Shown piece by piece: positions 17,351-26,306 of a stretch of 33,846 nucleotides of DNA. A program made the translations under genes and the position numbers. Source of the stretch: Acidimicrobiaceae bacterium (GTDB lineage: Bacteria; Actinomycetota; Acidimicrobiia; Acidimicrobiales; Ilumatobacteraceae); contig JAHEDX010000041.1 in the NCBI GenBank assembly GCA_024641005.1, positions 1 to 33,846 on the forward strand, in the 5' to 3' direction. Position 1 is the stretch's first letter; each line of letters begins with the position of its first letter. The notes below the pieces were generated by a model. It had not been told where the DNA came from and ran no database searches. It worked only from the letters and a program-made list of their open reading frames with translations.

Positions 17351-17770
17351 TCACCCAGGGGCGTGCCGGAACCCGAGCGTACGGTAGCCCGCCACCACGG
17401 GCTCGATCACGAAACACACCCGATCAGGACCTTGCATCGGGAACGGTCGGCCCGTGTACTTGTGAGAGATCCCGTCCATGATCGCGCCGTCGGAGTCGTC
17501 GCGAATCTCGACCACGAGTCCCTGGATCGCTGCCATCTGGTACGGGTTGTCGTTGGCTGTCACCGACAACCCCACCTGCGGGCTGCGCCGCATGTCGAGC
17601 GCCTTCAACGAGGCCGCGCCGGTGCAGACCAGGATTCGATCGTCCTCGAGGCCGACCCACACGACCCAGTTGCGCGGGCTGCCGTCCTTACGCAACGTCG
17701 ACAGGTGTACATAGTTGGGCGCGTCGAACAACGCTCGAACGTCGCCGGGAAGGCTCGTCGGTTCGCTCAT
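17351..17770 (-). CDS. PPOX-class (pyridoxamine-phosphate-oxidase-like) protein
   Basis: The protein is 139 aa with a split-barrel flavin fold, from the ATG at 17770 (MSEPTSLPG). Visible pieces: YVHLSTLRKDGSPRNWVVWV, ILVCTGAASLKALDMRRSP, VGLSVTANDNPY, and a closing VCFVIEPVVAGYRTLG. In actinobacteria such proteins bind F420 or FMN. Cofactor and substrate here are open. It is the last gene of the minus-strand run 20719-17351, 37 bp after the thioesterase gene. Confidence 0.87.
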   Translation of the reverse strand: MSEPTSLPGDVRALFDAPNYVHLSTLRKDGSPRNWVVWVGLEDDRILVCTGAASLKALDMRRSPQVGLSVTANDNPYQMAAIQGLVVEIRDDSDGAIMDGISHKYTGRPFPMQGPDRVCFVIEPVVAGYRTLGFRHAPG

Positions 17771-17807
17771 CGGTGCAGTGTCGCGCAGACGACGCGACCA
17801 TGCCCGA

Positions 17808-18542
17808 TCAGTCGAGCGGCGTCCAACGAGCAACCGTCAAGGTGCGGCCGTGGGCGACGACCCAGATCATGTCGTGGTCGACCACCAGCTCAGTGAGGTC
17901 GTCTGCGTCGGCCGGGTTGAGGTACTCGAGTTCACCCACTCCACGTCGCCTCGAACCACCGCGCTGCAGTACTTCTTCGACCACCGCCCAATGTGCCGCA
18001 TTGTTGACGTGGTCGAACTGATCGAGGTCGGCGCGCCGGAACACCCACATCTGGCGATCCGTGTGTTCGGGCGGCCGGGCCGGCAAGCCCAGCTTCGACG
18101 ACACCACCCGCCCGCCTGATGATTCGCCGTAGAGGTCGAAGAACTGGTGGCCGAGCCTGGCCGGCCTCCCCGTCTCGATGTCGACTTGCACCCACAGACT
18201 GACTGCGTCGATCGACGCACCCTGCTCGCCCACGATGCAGGTTCGACGTTCGGCCCAGCTGCGGCCCGCACCGGTGCAGAACGTGGTGAGTCCGACCCGT
18301 TCGCCCACCGTTGCCGGGTGCTCGACACGGATCAGCGCGCGTCGCACCACCCAACCGAGCGCGTTCGGCAAGCCAGCGTCGAGCGCGTCGTCGCTGGCGA
18401 CGTCCTGCAGGTATCGCGCGATCGCGTCGAGGCGCAGCTCGCCCCCCGGATCGACATCGCCCAGCCGGACCGCTCGCTCGGAGCGGAACGACCGACCGGT
18501 CGGCGGCATCGGCAACAGCTCGGTGGCAGGTCGCTCACTCAC
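17808..18542 (-). CDS. acyl-ACP thioesterase family protein
   Basis: The protein has 244 aa from the GTG at 18542, with a GGGGTCGG-like site upstream, or 248 from the ATG at 18554. It has two hot-dog folds: the first with RLDAIARYLQDVASDDA, and the second with the hallmark DLDQFDHVNNAAHWAVVEEVL, where the HVNN motif provides active-site residues in FatA/FatB-like enzymes. It should hydrolyse acyl-ACP or acyl-CoA in the cytosol. It overlaps the GNAT stop by 8 bp, so the two are coupled. Confidence 0.88.
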   Translation of the reverse strand: MSERPATELLPMPPTGRSFRSERAVRLGDVDPGGELRLDAIARYLQDVASDDALDAGLPNALGWVVRRALIRVEHPATVGERVGLTTFCTGAGRSWAERRTCIVGEQGASIDAVSLWVQVDIETGRPARLGHQFFDLYGESSGGRVVSSKLGLPARPPEHTDRQMWVFRRADLDQFDHVNNAAHWAVVEEVLQRGGSRRRGVGELEYLNPADADDLTELVVDHDMIWVVAHGRTLTVARWTPLD

Positions 18543-19056
18543 GGCCGACCCCATCGAACAACATCACCGCAGTGTGCTCGCCATCTCGCCGTACGGTGTC
18601 GAACCCACACCGCTCGTACAGCCGCATCGCCACGTTGCGGGTATCGACGCTGAGGCTGCAGCGTGGCACCGAGACCAGCAGATCGCTCAAGAGCGCTGTG
18701 CCCACGCCTGCTCCTCTCGCTTCGTCGACCACCGCGATGGTGAGCTCGGGAGTGTGACCGTCCACGAAGCCGTACCCGTCAAGTCGACGCACCCAGGCCG
18801 CACCCAGCAACCGCGATTCGGTGGTTTCAGCAACCACGCCGACGTCGCCGCTCGACGACCCGAAGCCGACGTGATACGGGCGGACGCGCTCGTCGTCAAG
18901 AATCGAACGCGGGAACGGCTGGTCACCGGGAGGCACGAACAAGGCCTCGTACTGCATTTCGGTGATGAACTGCTGATCGGCAGAAGTCGCCGGTCGCGTC
19001 ACATAGCCGACGTTCACCGGCATCGCCCTACGGATACCGAGAGAGTGGCGCATCAC
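18535..19056 (-). CDS. GNAT family N-acetyltransferase
   Basis: The protein is about 173 aa. A GTG at 19056 and an ATG at 19053 both overlap the methyltransferase stop (GTGATG), and MPVNVGYVTR at 19023 is a third possible start. It has a GNAT core: TIAVVDEARGAGVGTALLSDLL carries the acetyl-CoA pyrophosphate loop, and NVAMRLYERCGF is the typical beta5-alpha4 end. The acceptor is unknown. It lies between a methyltransferase and a thioesterase in an overlapping run. Confidence 0.9.
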   Translation of the reverse strand: MMRHSLGIRRAMPVNVGYVTRPATSADQQFITEMQYEALFVPPGDQPFPRSILDDERVRPYHVGFGSSSGDVGVVAETTESRLLGAAWVRRLDGYGFVDGHTPELTIAVVDEARGAGVGTALLSDLLVSVPRCSLSVDTRNVAMRLYERCGFDTVRRDGEHTAVMLFDGVGRE

Positions 19057-19673
19057 GATGACGACGCCCTACGAACGGCCCAAACGGCGTAGAGCGGGTC
19101 ACCCGCAGACTCGGCGTTGCGCAGCTGGACGACCGGTTCGCGAAACCGACCCGCGGCATCGAAATACACCGCGACGATGGTGCACCGCCCGCGATCGTCC
19201 GTGCCCAGCCACCCGCGGATCACCTTGGTGAGAAAGCATCGATTCGAGAACGTGACGACGAACGGACCACCCGGTCGCAGCACACGGCCGACCTCGGCGA
19301 AGACTTCGACCGGTCTCGTCAGATAATCGACCGATGCGCAGCAGGTGACGGCGTCGAACGATCCGTCGGGAAACGGCAGCGTCGGATCGACGTTGAGATC
19401 GTGGATGAGGTACTCAGACGCCGCAGGGTTCGCGTCGAGCTCGTCGACATTCATCCCCATCGCCACGAGATGCTCGGGGGTTGTGCCGAAATGGGACACC
19501 CACGACGAGCACAGATCGAGCACATCGCCCTGCACGCCGAGCTCGTCGTAGAGTTCGGTGACCGCGGTGATGGCCCCATCGTCGAGATGGTTCACGAACC
19601 GTTCGACCGCGTAGAACTCACTGTCGGGCGACTCATCCGCCCGCTCGAAGAATCCCGAGGGGAACTCAGTCAT
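19053..19673 (-). CDS. class I SAM methyltransferase-like protein with altered motif I
   Basis: The protein is 206 aa from the ATG at 19673, with GTG 19697 as an alternative start. The overall Rossmann layout is methyltransferase-like: SFDAVTCCASVDYLTRPVEVFAEVGRVLRPGGPFVVTFSNRCF covers the catalytic core and the LRPGG motif. Motif I is VLDLCSSWVSHF instead of the usual GxGxG. A known subgroup has LxSSWVSHL-like motifs, so this may be normal for it. The substrate is unknown. It is coupled to the GNAT gene and follows azlD closely. Confidence 0.85.
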   Translation of the reverse strand: MTEFPSGFFERADESPDSEFYAVERFVNHLDDGAITAVTELYDELGVQGDVLDLCSSWVSHFGTTPEHLVAMGMNVDELDANPAASEYLIHDLNVDPTLPFPDGSFDAVTCCASVDYLTRPVEVFAEVGRVLRPGGPFVVTFSNRCFLTKVIRGWLGTDDRGRCTIVAVYFDAAGRFREPVVQLRNAESAGDPLYAVWAVRRASSS

Positions 19674-19706
19674 CACCAGCACCGTACCGGTCGTCACCGC
19701 TCGAGC

Positions 19707-20009
19707 TCAGATCAGACGCACCAGCGCCGTGGCCGCAGCAGCGGCGAGCACCACCACCACAAATGGGGCGCGCCGCCACACGAGCACCCCGGCCACCAGC
19801 ATGCCGAACGAACGCGCATCAGCGGTGAGCGACTTGCCGGAGCCGACCGTGAGCTGCACGATCACCGCCATCACGACCGCGGCGGGGATCAACACTGCGA
19901 GCCGACCGAGCGCCGGCTGCCGGCTGAGCACTCGTGCCCCGACGAACATCCCCAGCAACCGCTGGGCCCACACGCCCGCAGCCAACACTGCAACGATCGG
20001 CCAGCTCAT
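19707..20009 (-). CDS. AzlD-like branched-chain amino acid exporter subunit
   Basis: The protein is a 100-aa membrane protein with about four hydrophobic helices (WPIVAVLAAGVWAQRLLGMFVG, LAVLIPAAVVMAVIVQL, FGMLVAGVLVWRRAPFVVVVLAAAAATAL). The AzlD partner is normally a small subunit that joins AzlC for branched-chain amino acid efflux. Its ATG overlaps the AzlC stop by four bases (ATGA). Confidence 0.82.
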   Translation of the reverse strand: MSWPIVAVLAAGVWAQRLLGMFVGARVLSRQPALGRLAVLIPAAVVMAVIVQLTVGSGKSLTADARSFGMLVAGVLVWRRAPFVVVVLAAAAATALVRLI

Positions 20010-20719
20010 GTCGGATCACCCGACGTCACGGCCAGCGCCACGACTGCCCCGATCAGACTGGCGATGATCGGGACCCCAGCCGGTGCGATCGGGATCAACA
20101 CCAGACACAAGCCCCCACCGACGGCGGCAGCCAGAGCCCCTGAACGCCTCCGCAGCAGGTTGCCGATGATCGCCAGCAGGGCCGCCGGGAACACTGCGTC
20201 CAACCCGAATCGTTGGGCGTCGCCGATCACGTTGCCGAGGAACACGCCGACAGCGATGCCCGACAACCATCCCACATGCATCGCCGCGGTGACCCGCCAG
20301 AACACCCGTACCACGTCTCGGGCCGAGCGCTGCTGGATCGCGAAGGCCACGTTGGGATCGAACGACTGGAGCCCAGCGGCAGCGCGGTGCCAATGACCGA
20401 CCCGCAGTCGCGCACCCAGGCTGACGGCGAGGAGCCCAAAACGCGAGGCGACCACCCAGCCGGCGATCACCGCCGCGAGCTGGGTCCCTCCCGCATCCCG
20501 CACAGCCACGTACGCCAACTCGGTCGTCGCCGAGTTGATCGCGATCGCTGCCACGACCGTGAGCGACTCGGACCCCACCCGTTCCAGCACCAGCACATTC
20601 ACGGTCACGCCGAGCGCGAAGAAGGTCAGGCACAACGCGCCGAGGTCGCTCCATCCCGGCCCGGTGCGACCGACCGCGTCTGCCGATACCCCCTCGCCCA
20701 TTGCCACCGAGTCTGTCAT
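20006..20719 (-). CDS. AzlC family branched-chain amino acid exporter
   Basis: The protein is a 237-aa inner-membrane exporter subunit. About five hydrophobic segments follow a short polar N-terminus: LGALCLTFFALGVTVNVLV, LTVVAAIAINSATTELAYV, then a conserved mid region with FDPNVAFA, and helices to the end. With AzlD it forms the known two-component exporter. The start ATG 20719 has no strong Shine-Dalgarno. It heads a run of six closely packed minus-strand genes ending at 17351 and diverges from the P450 gene. Confidence 0.85.
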   Translation of the reverse strand: MTDSVAMGEGVSADAVGRTGPGWSDLGALCLTFFALGVTVNVLVLERVGSESLTVVAAIAINSATTELAYVAVRDAGGTQLAAVIAGWVVASRFGLLAVSLGARLRVGHWHRAAAGLQSFDPNVAFAIQQRSARDVVRVFWRVTAAMHVGWLSGIAVGVFLGNVIGDAQRFGLDAVFPAALLAIIGNLLRRRSGALAAAVGGGLCLVLIPIAPAGVPIIASLIGAVVALAVTSGDPT

Positions 20720-20863
20720 CAGGCCCGCAACGCGTGTTTACTGGCAGCGTGCCCCATCGAGTACCGCCCCGTCACCGCCCGATGTCGATCTCGCCCGACA
20801 CCAAGGCATCGGCCCCGTCCGCGAATCCGCATCGTGGCGACTCGACAGGATGAGGGTCGGATC

Positions 20864-22105
<1,242 letters not shown>

Positions 22106-22123
22106 ACAGCGAACGAGACATCG

Positions 22124-23074
22124 TCACGACCGGACGGGGAGTTCGAGCGTCTCGATGGTCTCGCCGTCGCGCGAGAACACCAGCACCATCACGATCCCAT
22201 CGACAGGGACGTCCACCTCGACGTCGAGGGCAGCCGGTTGATCGCAATCGTCGGGCGAGAACCACGGGTGCAGTGAGATCGTCGTCGGGCCGGGAGGTAA
22301 CTCGAGCTGGACATCCTGGGTTCCACCGAGCACATTGGCCTGGAATCCCTGATCCTCGACACGCTGATGTGCGCATGTAGCGGTGCCGTCGCCGACATAG
22401 AACGAGCTGCCGCCGATCGAGGCGGTGAGCGTCTCGTCGAATGCTCGGGTATTCGCCGAGAACAGATACACCACACCGCTTCCTCGCTGCGGTGGTGCCG
22501 GCGCCAGTCCGGTCGCCTCCGAGGTCGCCTCCCACAGGTTCGGCGCCCACACCCCACCCTCCGGGTCGTCATTGGTGAAGATCATCGTCAGCTGATCACT
22601 GGGCCCGGCGTTGAACACGCCTGCCAGCTCCTCACCGTCCGGACCCGCACCAGCACCCACGACAACCAGGCTGTACCCAGGCGGGGCAGCGAAATATTCT
22701 GACGCCTCACCGAACTCGAGGTCGTCGACCAGCAGGATCGGACCGTTCGTGAAGGTGCGGCGTCCCCACACGTCGACCGGCTGAGTCTGACCACCCGGGC
22801 CCACCCACAGGTTCACGACCCGGTTCGAGCCCTCGTACTCGGAGGCATCAGGCAGCGGAAGTTCGGTCACCAGTGGCGCCGCACCACCGGGTGAGCCATC
22901 ACCGGTCGTGTCGGCGACGACCGACGTGGAGGTCGCACCGCCCGACTCCAGTTGGGCGCGTGCATTGTCCAAGACCGGCGGGGGCTCGGCCTCGCCGCCA
23001 CCTCCCCCGCACCCGACGAGGCCACTGATCGCTAGGGCTGCTGCAAGAGTTGAACGAGCGAACTGGTGTCCCAT
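22124..23074 (-). CDS. secreted lipoprotein of unknown function
   Basis: The protein has 316 aa. A lipobox (GLVGC, followed by a Gly run) gives a clear lipoprotein signal, so it is anchored outside the membrane. A Ser/Thr/Gly linker follows, then about 230 residues of beta-rich sequence with motifs such as NLWVGPGGQTQPVDVWGRR and PGYSLVVVGAGAGPDGEELAG. No domain is recognised, although the repeated strands suggest DUF4397-like beta domains. The start ATG 23074 has AGGGGGG upstream, inside the preceding gene, which it overlaps by 43 bp, so it may be coupled to it. Confidence 0.78.
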   Translation of the reverse strand: MGHQFARSTLAAALAISGLVGCGGGGGEAEPPPVLDNARAQLESGGATSTSVVADTTGDGSPGGAAPLVTELPLPDASEYEGSNRVVNLWVGPGGQTQPVDVWGRRTFTNGPILLVDDLEFGEASEYFAAPPGYSLVVVGAGAGPDGEELAGVFNAGPSDQLTMIFTNDDPEGGVWAPNLWEATSEATGLAPAPPQRGSGVVYLFSANTRAFDETLTASIGGSSFYVGDGTATCAHQRVEDQGFQANVLGGTQDVQLELPPGPTTISLHPWFSPDDCDQPAALDVEVDVPVDGIVMVLVFSRDGETIETLELPVRS

Positions 23075-23904
23075 CGCGTCCCCCCTCGCTCGACGACCTG
23101 CTTGTACATCTGATCGACGAGCGCCGTCACCGGCAGGCGCGCGCCCAGCCGGTCGGCCTCGGCGAGGCAGATCCCGAGATCCTTGCGCATCCACTCGACA
23201 GCGAAGCCGAACTCGAACTCGCCCGCCGCCATCGTGCGAGCACGGTTCTCCATCTGCCAGCTGCCGGCAGCACCTTTCGAGATCGTCTCGACGACCTCGT
23301 CGACATCGAGGCCGGCCCTCTGCGCGAACGCCACACCCTCGGCGAGCCCCTGCAGCAGACCGGCGATGCATATCTGGTTGACCATCTTGGTGGTCTGCCC
23401 CGCGCCCGCAGTGCCCAACCGGCGACACTCGCGGGCGTACGCCATGATCACCGAGCGGGCGGCGCCGAAGGTGTCGATGTCATCCGAACCACACATCACG
23501 GTCAGCTGCCCGTTGACCGCTCCTGCTTGACCGCCCGAGACCGGAGCATCGACAAAGCCGATACCGCGTTGTGCACATGCGGCCGCCAGCTCGCGGGCGA
23601 CATCTGCGGATGCCGTCGTGTGATCGACCAGGATCGTGCCCGCATCCATCGCCGGGATCGCCCCGTGCGCGCCCAGCGCGACCTCACGCACATCGTGATC
23701 GTTGCCGACGCACATCATCACGTATTCGGCGCCTTCGACCGCCTCCGCCGGCGTGGGCGATGCCTGGTGGCCATGGTGGGCCACCCATTCGAGCGCCTTC
23801 GCCGCGGTGCGGTTGTAGACGGTGACCGAATGACCAGCGGCGGCCAGGTGGCCCGCCATCGGACCTCCCATCACACCGAGACCGAGAAATGCGACACGAG
23901 CCAT
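23032..23904 (-). CDS. 3-hydroxyisobutyrate dehydrogenase-like NAD(P) oxidoreductase
   Basis: The 290-aa beta-hydroxyacid dehydrogenase has the Rossmann motif GLGVMGGPMAGHL (8-20), the substrate loop DAPVSGGQAG and catalytic Lys172 in GQTTKMVNQ. The substrate could be 3-hydroxyisobutyrate or a similar acid such as tartronate semialdehyde. The ATG at 23904 fits the family start. The 3' end overlaps the lipoprotein gene by 43 bp. AT-rich sequence (CCATATATGG) lies at the start codon itself. Confidence 0.94.
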   Translation of the reverse strand: MARVAFLGLGVMGGPMAGHLAAAGHSVTVYNRTAAKALEWVAHHGHQASPTPAEAVEGAEYVMMCVGNDHDVREVALGAHGAIPAMDAGTILVDHTTASADVARELAAACAQRGIGFVDAPVSGGQAGAVNGQLTVMCGSDDIDTFGAARSVIMAYARECRRLGTAGAGQTTKMVNQICIAGLLQGLAEGVAFAQRAGLDVDEVVETISKGAAGSWQMENRARTMAAGEFEFGFAVEWMRKDLGICLAEADRLGARLPVTALVDQMYKQVVERGGTRWDTSSLVQLLQQP

Positions 23905-24026
23905 ATATGGATTCTCGCAGGTCGCCGCCGACACGAAGAACACCGCAGGTCACACATCGAGTCGCCCGCCACCACCAACGCGCCAGCAGGACGCGTAGGC
24001 GACTCGCCCGACGCCAGATGAGGGCC

Positions 24027-24050
24027 GATCCGGATCTATATTACGATCCG
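24027..24050. promoter_or_regulatory. GATCCG inverted repeats around an AT-rich patch
   Basis: CGGATC (24031-24036) and GATCCG (24045-24050) flank TATATTAC. The left half also belongs to the palindrome GATCCGGATC (24027-24036). The core TATATT is a plausible -10 box. This looks like an operator over a second promoter upstream of the sigma factor. Confidence 0.45.
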
Positions 24051-24096
24051 ATGACGAAGCCAACGTGCGAGCTGACTAGCAACGTGTATGCAATGT

Positions 24097-24121
24097 GGAA
24101 CATGCGTTGGGAGTTCGCGTC
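24097..24121 (+). promoter_or_regulatory. ECF-type promoter before sigma factor gene
   Basis: GGAAC (24097-24101), then a 16-base spacer, then CGTC (24118-24121) fits the classic -35/-10 signature of ECF sigma factors. It lies about 50 bases before the sigma factor ATG, where autoregulation is expected. Confidence 0.5.
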
Positions 24122-24169
24122 GGGTGGCTCGACGTCCTGTCCTTCGATATCGCTCCACTCAGGTTGACG

Positions 24170-24676
24170 ATGCGCCGCGGCGACGAGCGAGAGGCCGAGT
24201 TCGAAACGTTCTTCGTCGAGCAGTACGACGCGGTCGCCCAGTCGGTCAGATTCGTGTGCGGCGACGCGGAACGAGCCAACGACGCCACCCAGGAAGCCTT
24301 CATCCGGGCCTACGCCCGATGGAACAGGATCCGCCGCTACGACAATGCCGGCGCTTGGGTGCGTCGGATCGCCATCAACATCAGCCGCGATGCGCACCGG
24401 GCAGACACGCGGCGCAGTCGACGCGAAGAGCGGGCCGCTCCCCCGATCCCATCGTCGCCCCATCAGGTCGACGATCACAGTTCTGTGCTCGATCTACTCG
24501 AGAAGCTTCCCGAGCGGCAACGAGCGGTCGCCGCCCTCTACTACCTCGACGATATGGCTGTCGCTGAGATCAGTACCGTGCTCGACATCGCAGAGGGCAC
24601 CGTGCGATTCCACCTGAGCGAAGCCCACGCCAGGCTGCGCGAACATCTCGACCGGAGGCAGCAGCGTGCACGCTGA
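24170..24676 (+). CDS. ECF-type RNA polymerase sigma factor
   Basis: The protein has 168 aa from the ATG at 24170, with a TTG at 24164 as an alternative. Region 2 is FFVEQYDAVAQSVRFVCGDAERANDATQEAFIRAYARWNRI...GAWVRRIAINISRD, and region 4 is LEKLPERQRAVAALYYLDDMAVAEISTVLDIAEGTVRFHLSEAHARL, the usual helix-turn-helix for the -35 element. It resembles the SigE-like ECF families of actinobacteria. The next gene begins inside its last codons (GTGCACGCTGA), indicating coupled translation with its likely regulator. It has a possible self-promoter (24097-24121). Confidence 0.92.
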   Translation: MRRGDEREAEFETFFVEQYDAVAQSVRFVCGDAERANDATQEAFIRAYARWNRIRRYDNAGAWVRRIAINISRDAHRADTRRSRREERAAPPIPSSPHQVDDHSSVLDLLEKLPERQRAVAALYYLDDMAVAEISTVLDIAEGTVRFHLSEAHARLREHLDRRQQRAR

Positions 24677-25433
24677 CGACGAACTCCGCAATGAACTCGT
24701 GCGAGAACGCGCGAGCCGGGCTCAGCACCGAACCGCCGACGCCGTGTTGAGCCAGCTTCGCCCTGCGATGCGGCGTGCGCGCCGGCGCCGCTTGGCGGCA
24801 ACCACGGTCGCGATCACCGTCGCACTCAGTGGTCTCGCCGCCGCGGCTCAGGTCGTGCGCACCGATCGCACCGACACGATCCGCATCACTTCCGACGACA
24901 CGCCGGGCGCCCACGACAGTGATCACGACTCCATGGTCGACCCCGATCAGCAGACGGCCGCTCGACCGCGTGGCGATTCGACCGGCGCAACGACGCCCGA
25001 TGATCAACACACCCGATCGGCCGATGACACTCCCGTCGAACCCCCCGCTGCATCGCCCCACGTCGAATCACCATCTGACGACGGGCTCGAGATCACCGGC
25101 CCGGCAACCGACGATGATCCCCCTCGGCCGCAGACCGGGCCTCCACCGATTGCGCCCGCCACGACCGCAGCGGCCGTTCCGACCACCGTGGCACCCACCG
25201 TCACGACCACGCCGACGACGCCCAAGCCCGAACGGTTCGACAGCCCGTGCGGGTACGCGACAGCCGTCAGGTCGACCGATTCGGTCGACGTCGTCGACAT
25301 CGTGCCCGCCAACGGTTACGACTACCACCTCGAAGATCGCGATCACGGCGACGTAGCGATTCAGTTCTCCGGCGCCGGCGAGGACTGCGAGTTGAAGATC
25401 ACCACGATCGGCAGCGACCCCAGCGCGGACTGA
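24666..25433 (+). CDS. one-TM sigma-partner protein with extracytoplasmic beta domain
   Basis: The protein is 255 aa. A 45-residue cytosolic part (DDELRNELVRERASRAQHRTADAVLSQL) and a basic stretch precede a single TM helix (TVAITVALSGLAAAAQVV). An acidic and Thr/Pro-rich stalk follows, then a C-terminal domain with two Cys (PCGYAT, EDCEL). No H-x3-C-x2-C zinc anti-sigma motif is present, so if it is an anti-sigma factor it is atypical. The C-terminal domain shares P-x2-G-[WY]-x-Y-x2-E-x6-V-x3-F with the membrane protein at 28188-28994. The GTG at 24666 overlaps the sigma gene by 11 bp. Anti-sigma or sensor function is inferred from position only. Confidence 0.7.
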   Translation: MHADDELRNELVRERASRAQHRTADAVLSQLRPAMRRARRRRLAATTVAITVALSGLAAAAQVVRTDRTDTIRITSDDTPGAHDSDHDSMVDPDQQTAARPRGDSTGATTPDDQHTRSADDTPVEPPAASPHVESPSDDGLEITGPATDDDPPRPQTGPPPIAPATTAAAVPTTVAPTVTTTPTTPKPERFDSPCGYATAVRSTDSVDVVDIVPANGYDYHLEDRDHGDVAIQFSGAGEDCELKITTIGSDPSAD

Positions 25434-25635
25434 GTGCACCCGAACTCCTCCGCATCTCTGGAACGCCTACCGACACCGCCTCGCGGTCACTGCTGCGGCG
25501 TCGCGTACGGTACGACCGTTGTGTTGTCACCCGTCCTGACCTTCTCGACCGAGCGAACGGTCATGGGCCTGACGCACGCTGCAGATGGTGTCGCGCGGCT
25601 CGTGACAACGCGTTCGAACCGGACTGCTCGCACGA

Positions 25636-25657
25636 TTGATGGCCGTTCGGCCATCAA
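25636..25657. terminator. hairpin between convergent operons (first)
   Basis: TTGATGGCC (25636-25644), loop GTTC, then GGCCATCAA: a perfect 9-bp stem. No convincing gene lies in 25434-25715. The stretch holds this hairpin and the one at 25690. Confidence 0.6.
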
Positions 25658-25689
25658 CCCATGCGCCGCGCGATGCTGACTCGGGTCCA

Positions 25690-25707
25690 CTCTGGCGTAC
25701 GCCAGAG
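25690..25707. terminator. 18-bp perfect palindrome between convergent operons (second)
   Basis: CTCTGGCGTACGCCAGAG is fully palindromic, starts just downstream of the end of the minus-strand ferric-reductase gene, and may stop transcription from both sides. Confidence 0.6.
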
Positions 25708-25715
25708 CCCGTCGG

Positions 25716-26306
25716 TCAACCTGTGGTCACGTCGACAGCGACACGAGCCGGACGAACCGCGTTGGCCTTCGCGAGCGCAGCTCGCCGAGCCGCGAGGATG
25801 AGCACGATCGCCAAGAAGGCGACGATGTTGACCGAGGCGAGCGCTGCGATTCGAAACACCTGGTTGGTCTTGTCGGTGCCGGCTGCCACCCCGTGGTAGG
25901 TCGCCATTGTGTACAGCGGCAGGCTGAGATGATGAATCGCTCGCCACAGCTTCCTGGGCAAGTGCTTCATGGCCAACGATGTCAGCTCGACGGCTACGAG
26001 GACATACAGCGCGATGATTCCCCACGCGACCGGGCCCGGCTTCCACTCGGTCGCCATCGGCACGAACAACTCTCGCCAACCGAACTCGACGTACGAGTCA
26101 GCCCACAACCCGAACAGGTGGATCGCCGTGAACGTCACTGCGAAGCCACCGAGGAACCGGTGCAGGTCGAGCAGCCATGCCGGAGTCGAGGCCTTCGCGA
26201 CGGCCTTGGTCGAGATGAACAGCCCCCAACACACCGACAACGTGAGCAACGCCCACGCGATGATGCCTGAGGATCGCGATACGAACCACCACACTTGCGT
26301 ACTCAA
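25716..26306 (-). CDS. ferric-reductase-like transmembrane haem protein
   Basis: The protein has 196 aa with about five TM segments. It belongs to the ferric reductase/NOX/MsrQ-like family that carries electrons across the membrane through haem b. Candidate haem ligands are His in LLDLHRFLGGFAVTFTAIHLFGL and WRAIHHLSLPLYTMATYHG. Start: TTG at 26306, with a perfect AGGAGG seven bases upstream and a TTGA overlap with the apbE stop. The in-frame stretch above, back to 26573, is the shadow of apbE. It has no FAD/NAD-binding reductase domain, so it needs a partner. Confidence 0.85.
   Translation of the reverse strand: MSTQVWWFVSRSSGIIAWALLTLSVCWGLFISTKAVAKASTPAWLLDLHRFLGGFAVTFTAIHLFGLWADSYVEFGWRELFVPMATEWKPGPVAWGIIALYVLVAVELTSLAMKHLPRKLWRAIHHLSLPLYTMATYHGVAAGTDKTNQVFRIAALASVNIVAFLAIVLILAARRAALAKANAVRPARVAVDVTTG

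Noticed and set aside
20213-20863. N-terminal extension of the P450
   Set aside because: The extra 217 codons are antisense to azlC and do not look like P450. A good ribosome site precedes the ATG at 20864.
25590-25635. GTTCGAACC resembling a tRNA T loop
   Set aside because: The flanking bases do not form a T stem or an acceptor stem, so there is no cloverleaf.
25434-25679. An 81-codon plus-strand frame after the sigma-partner gene
   Set aside because: No ribosome site, no domain, and it runs through the terminator hairpin.
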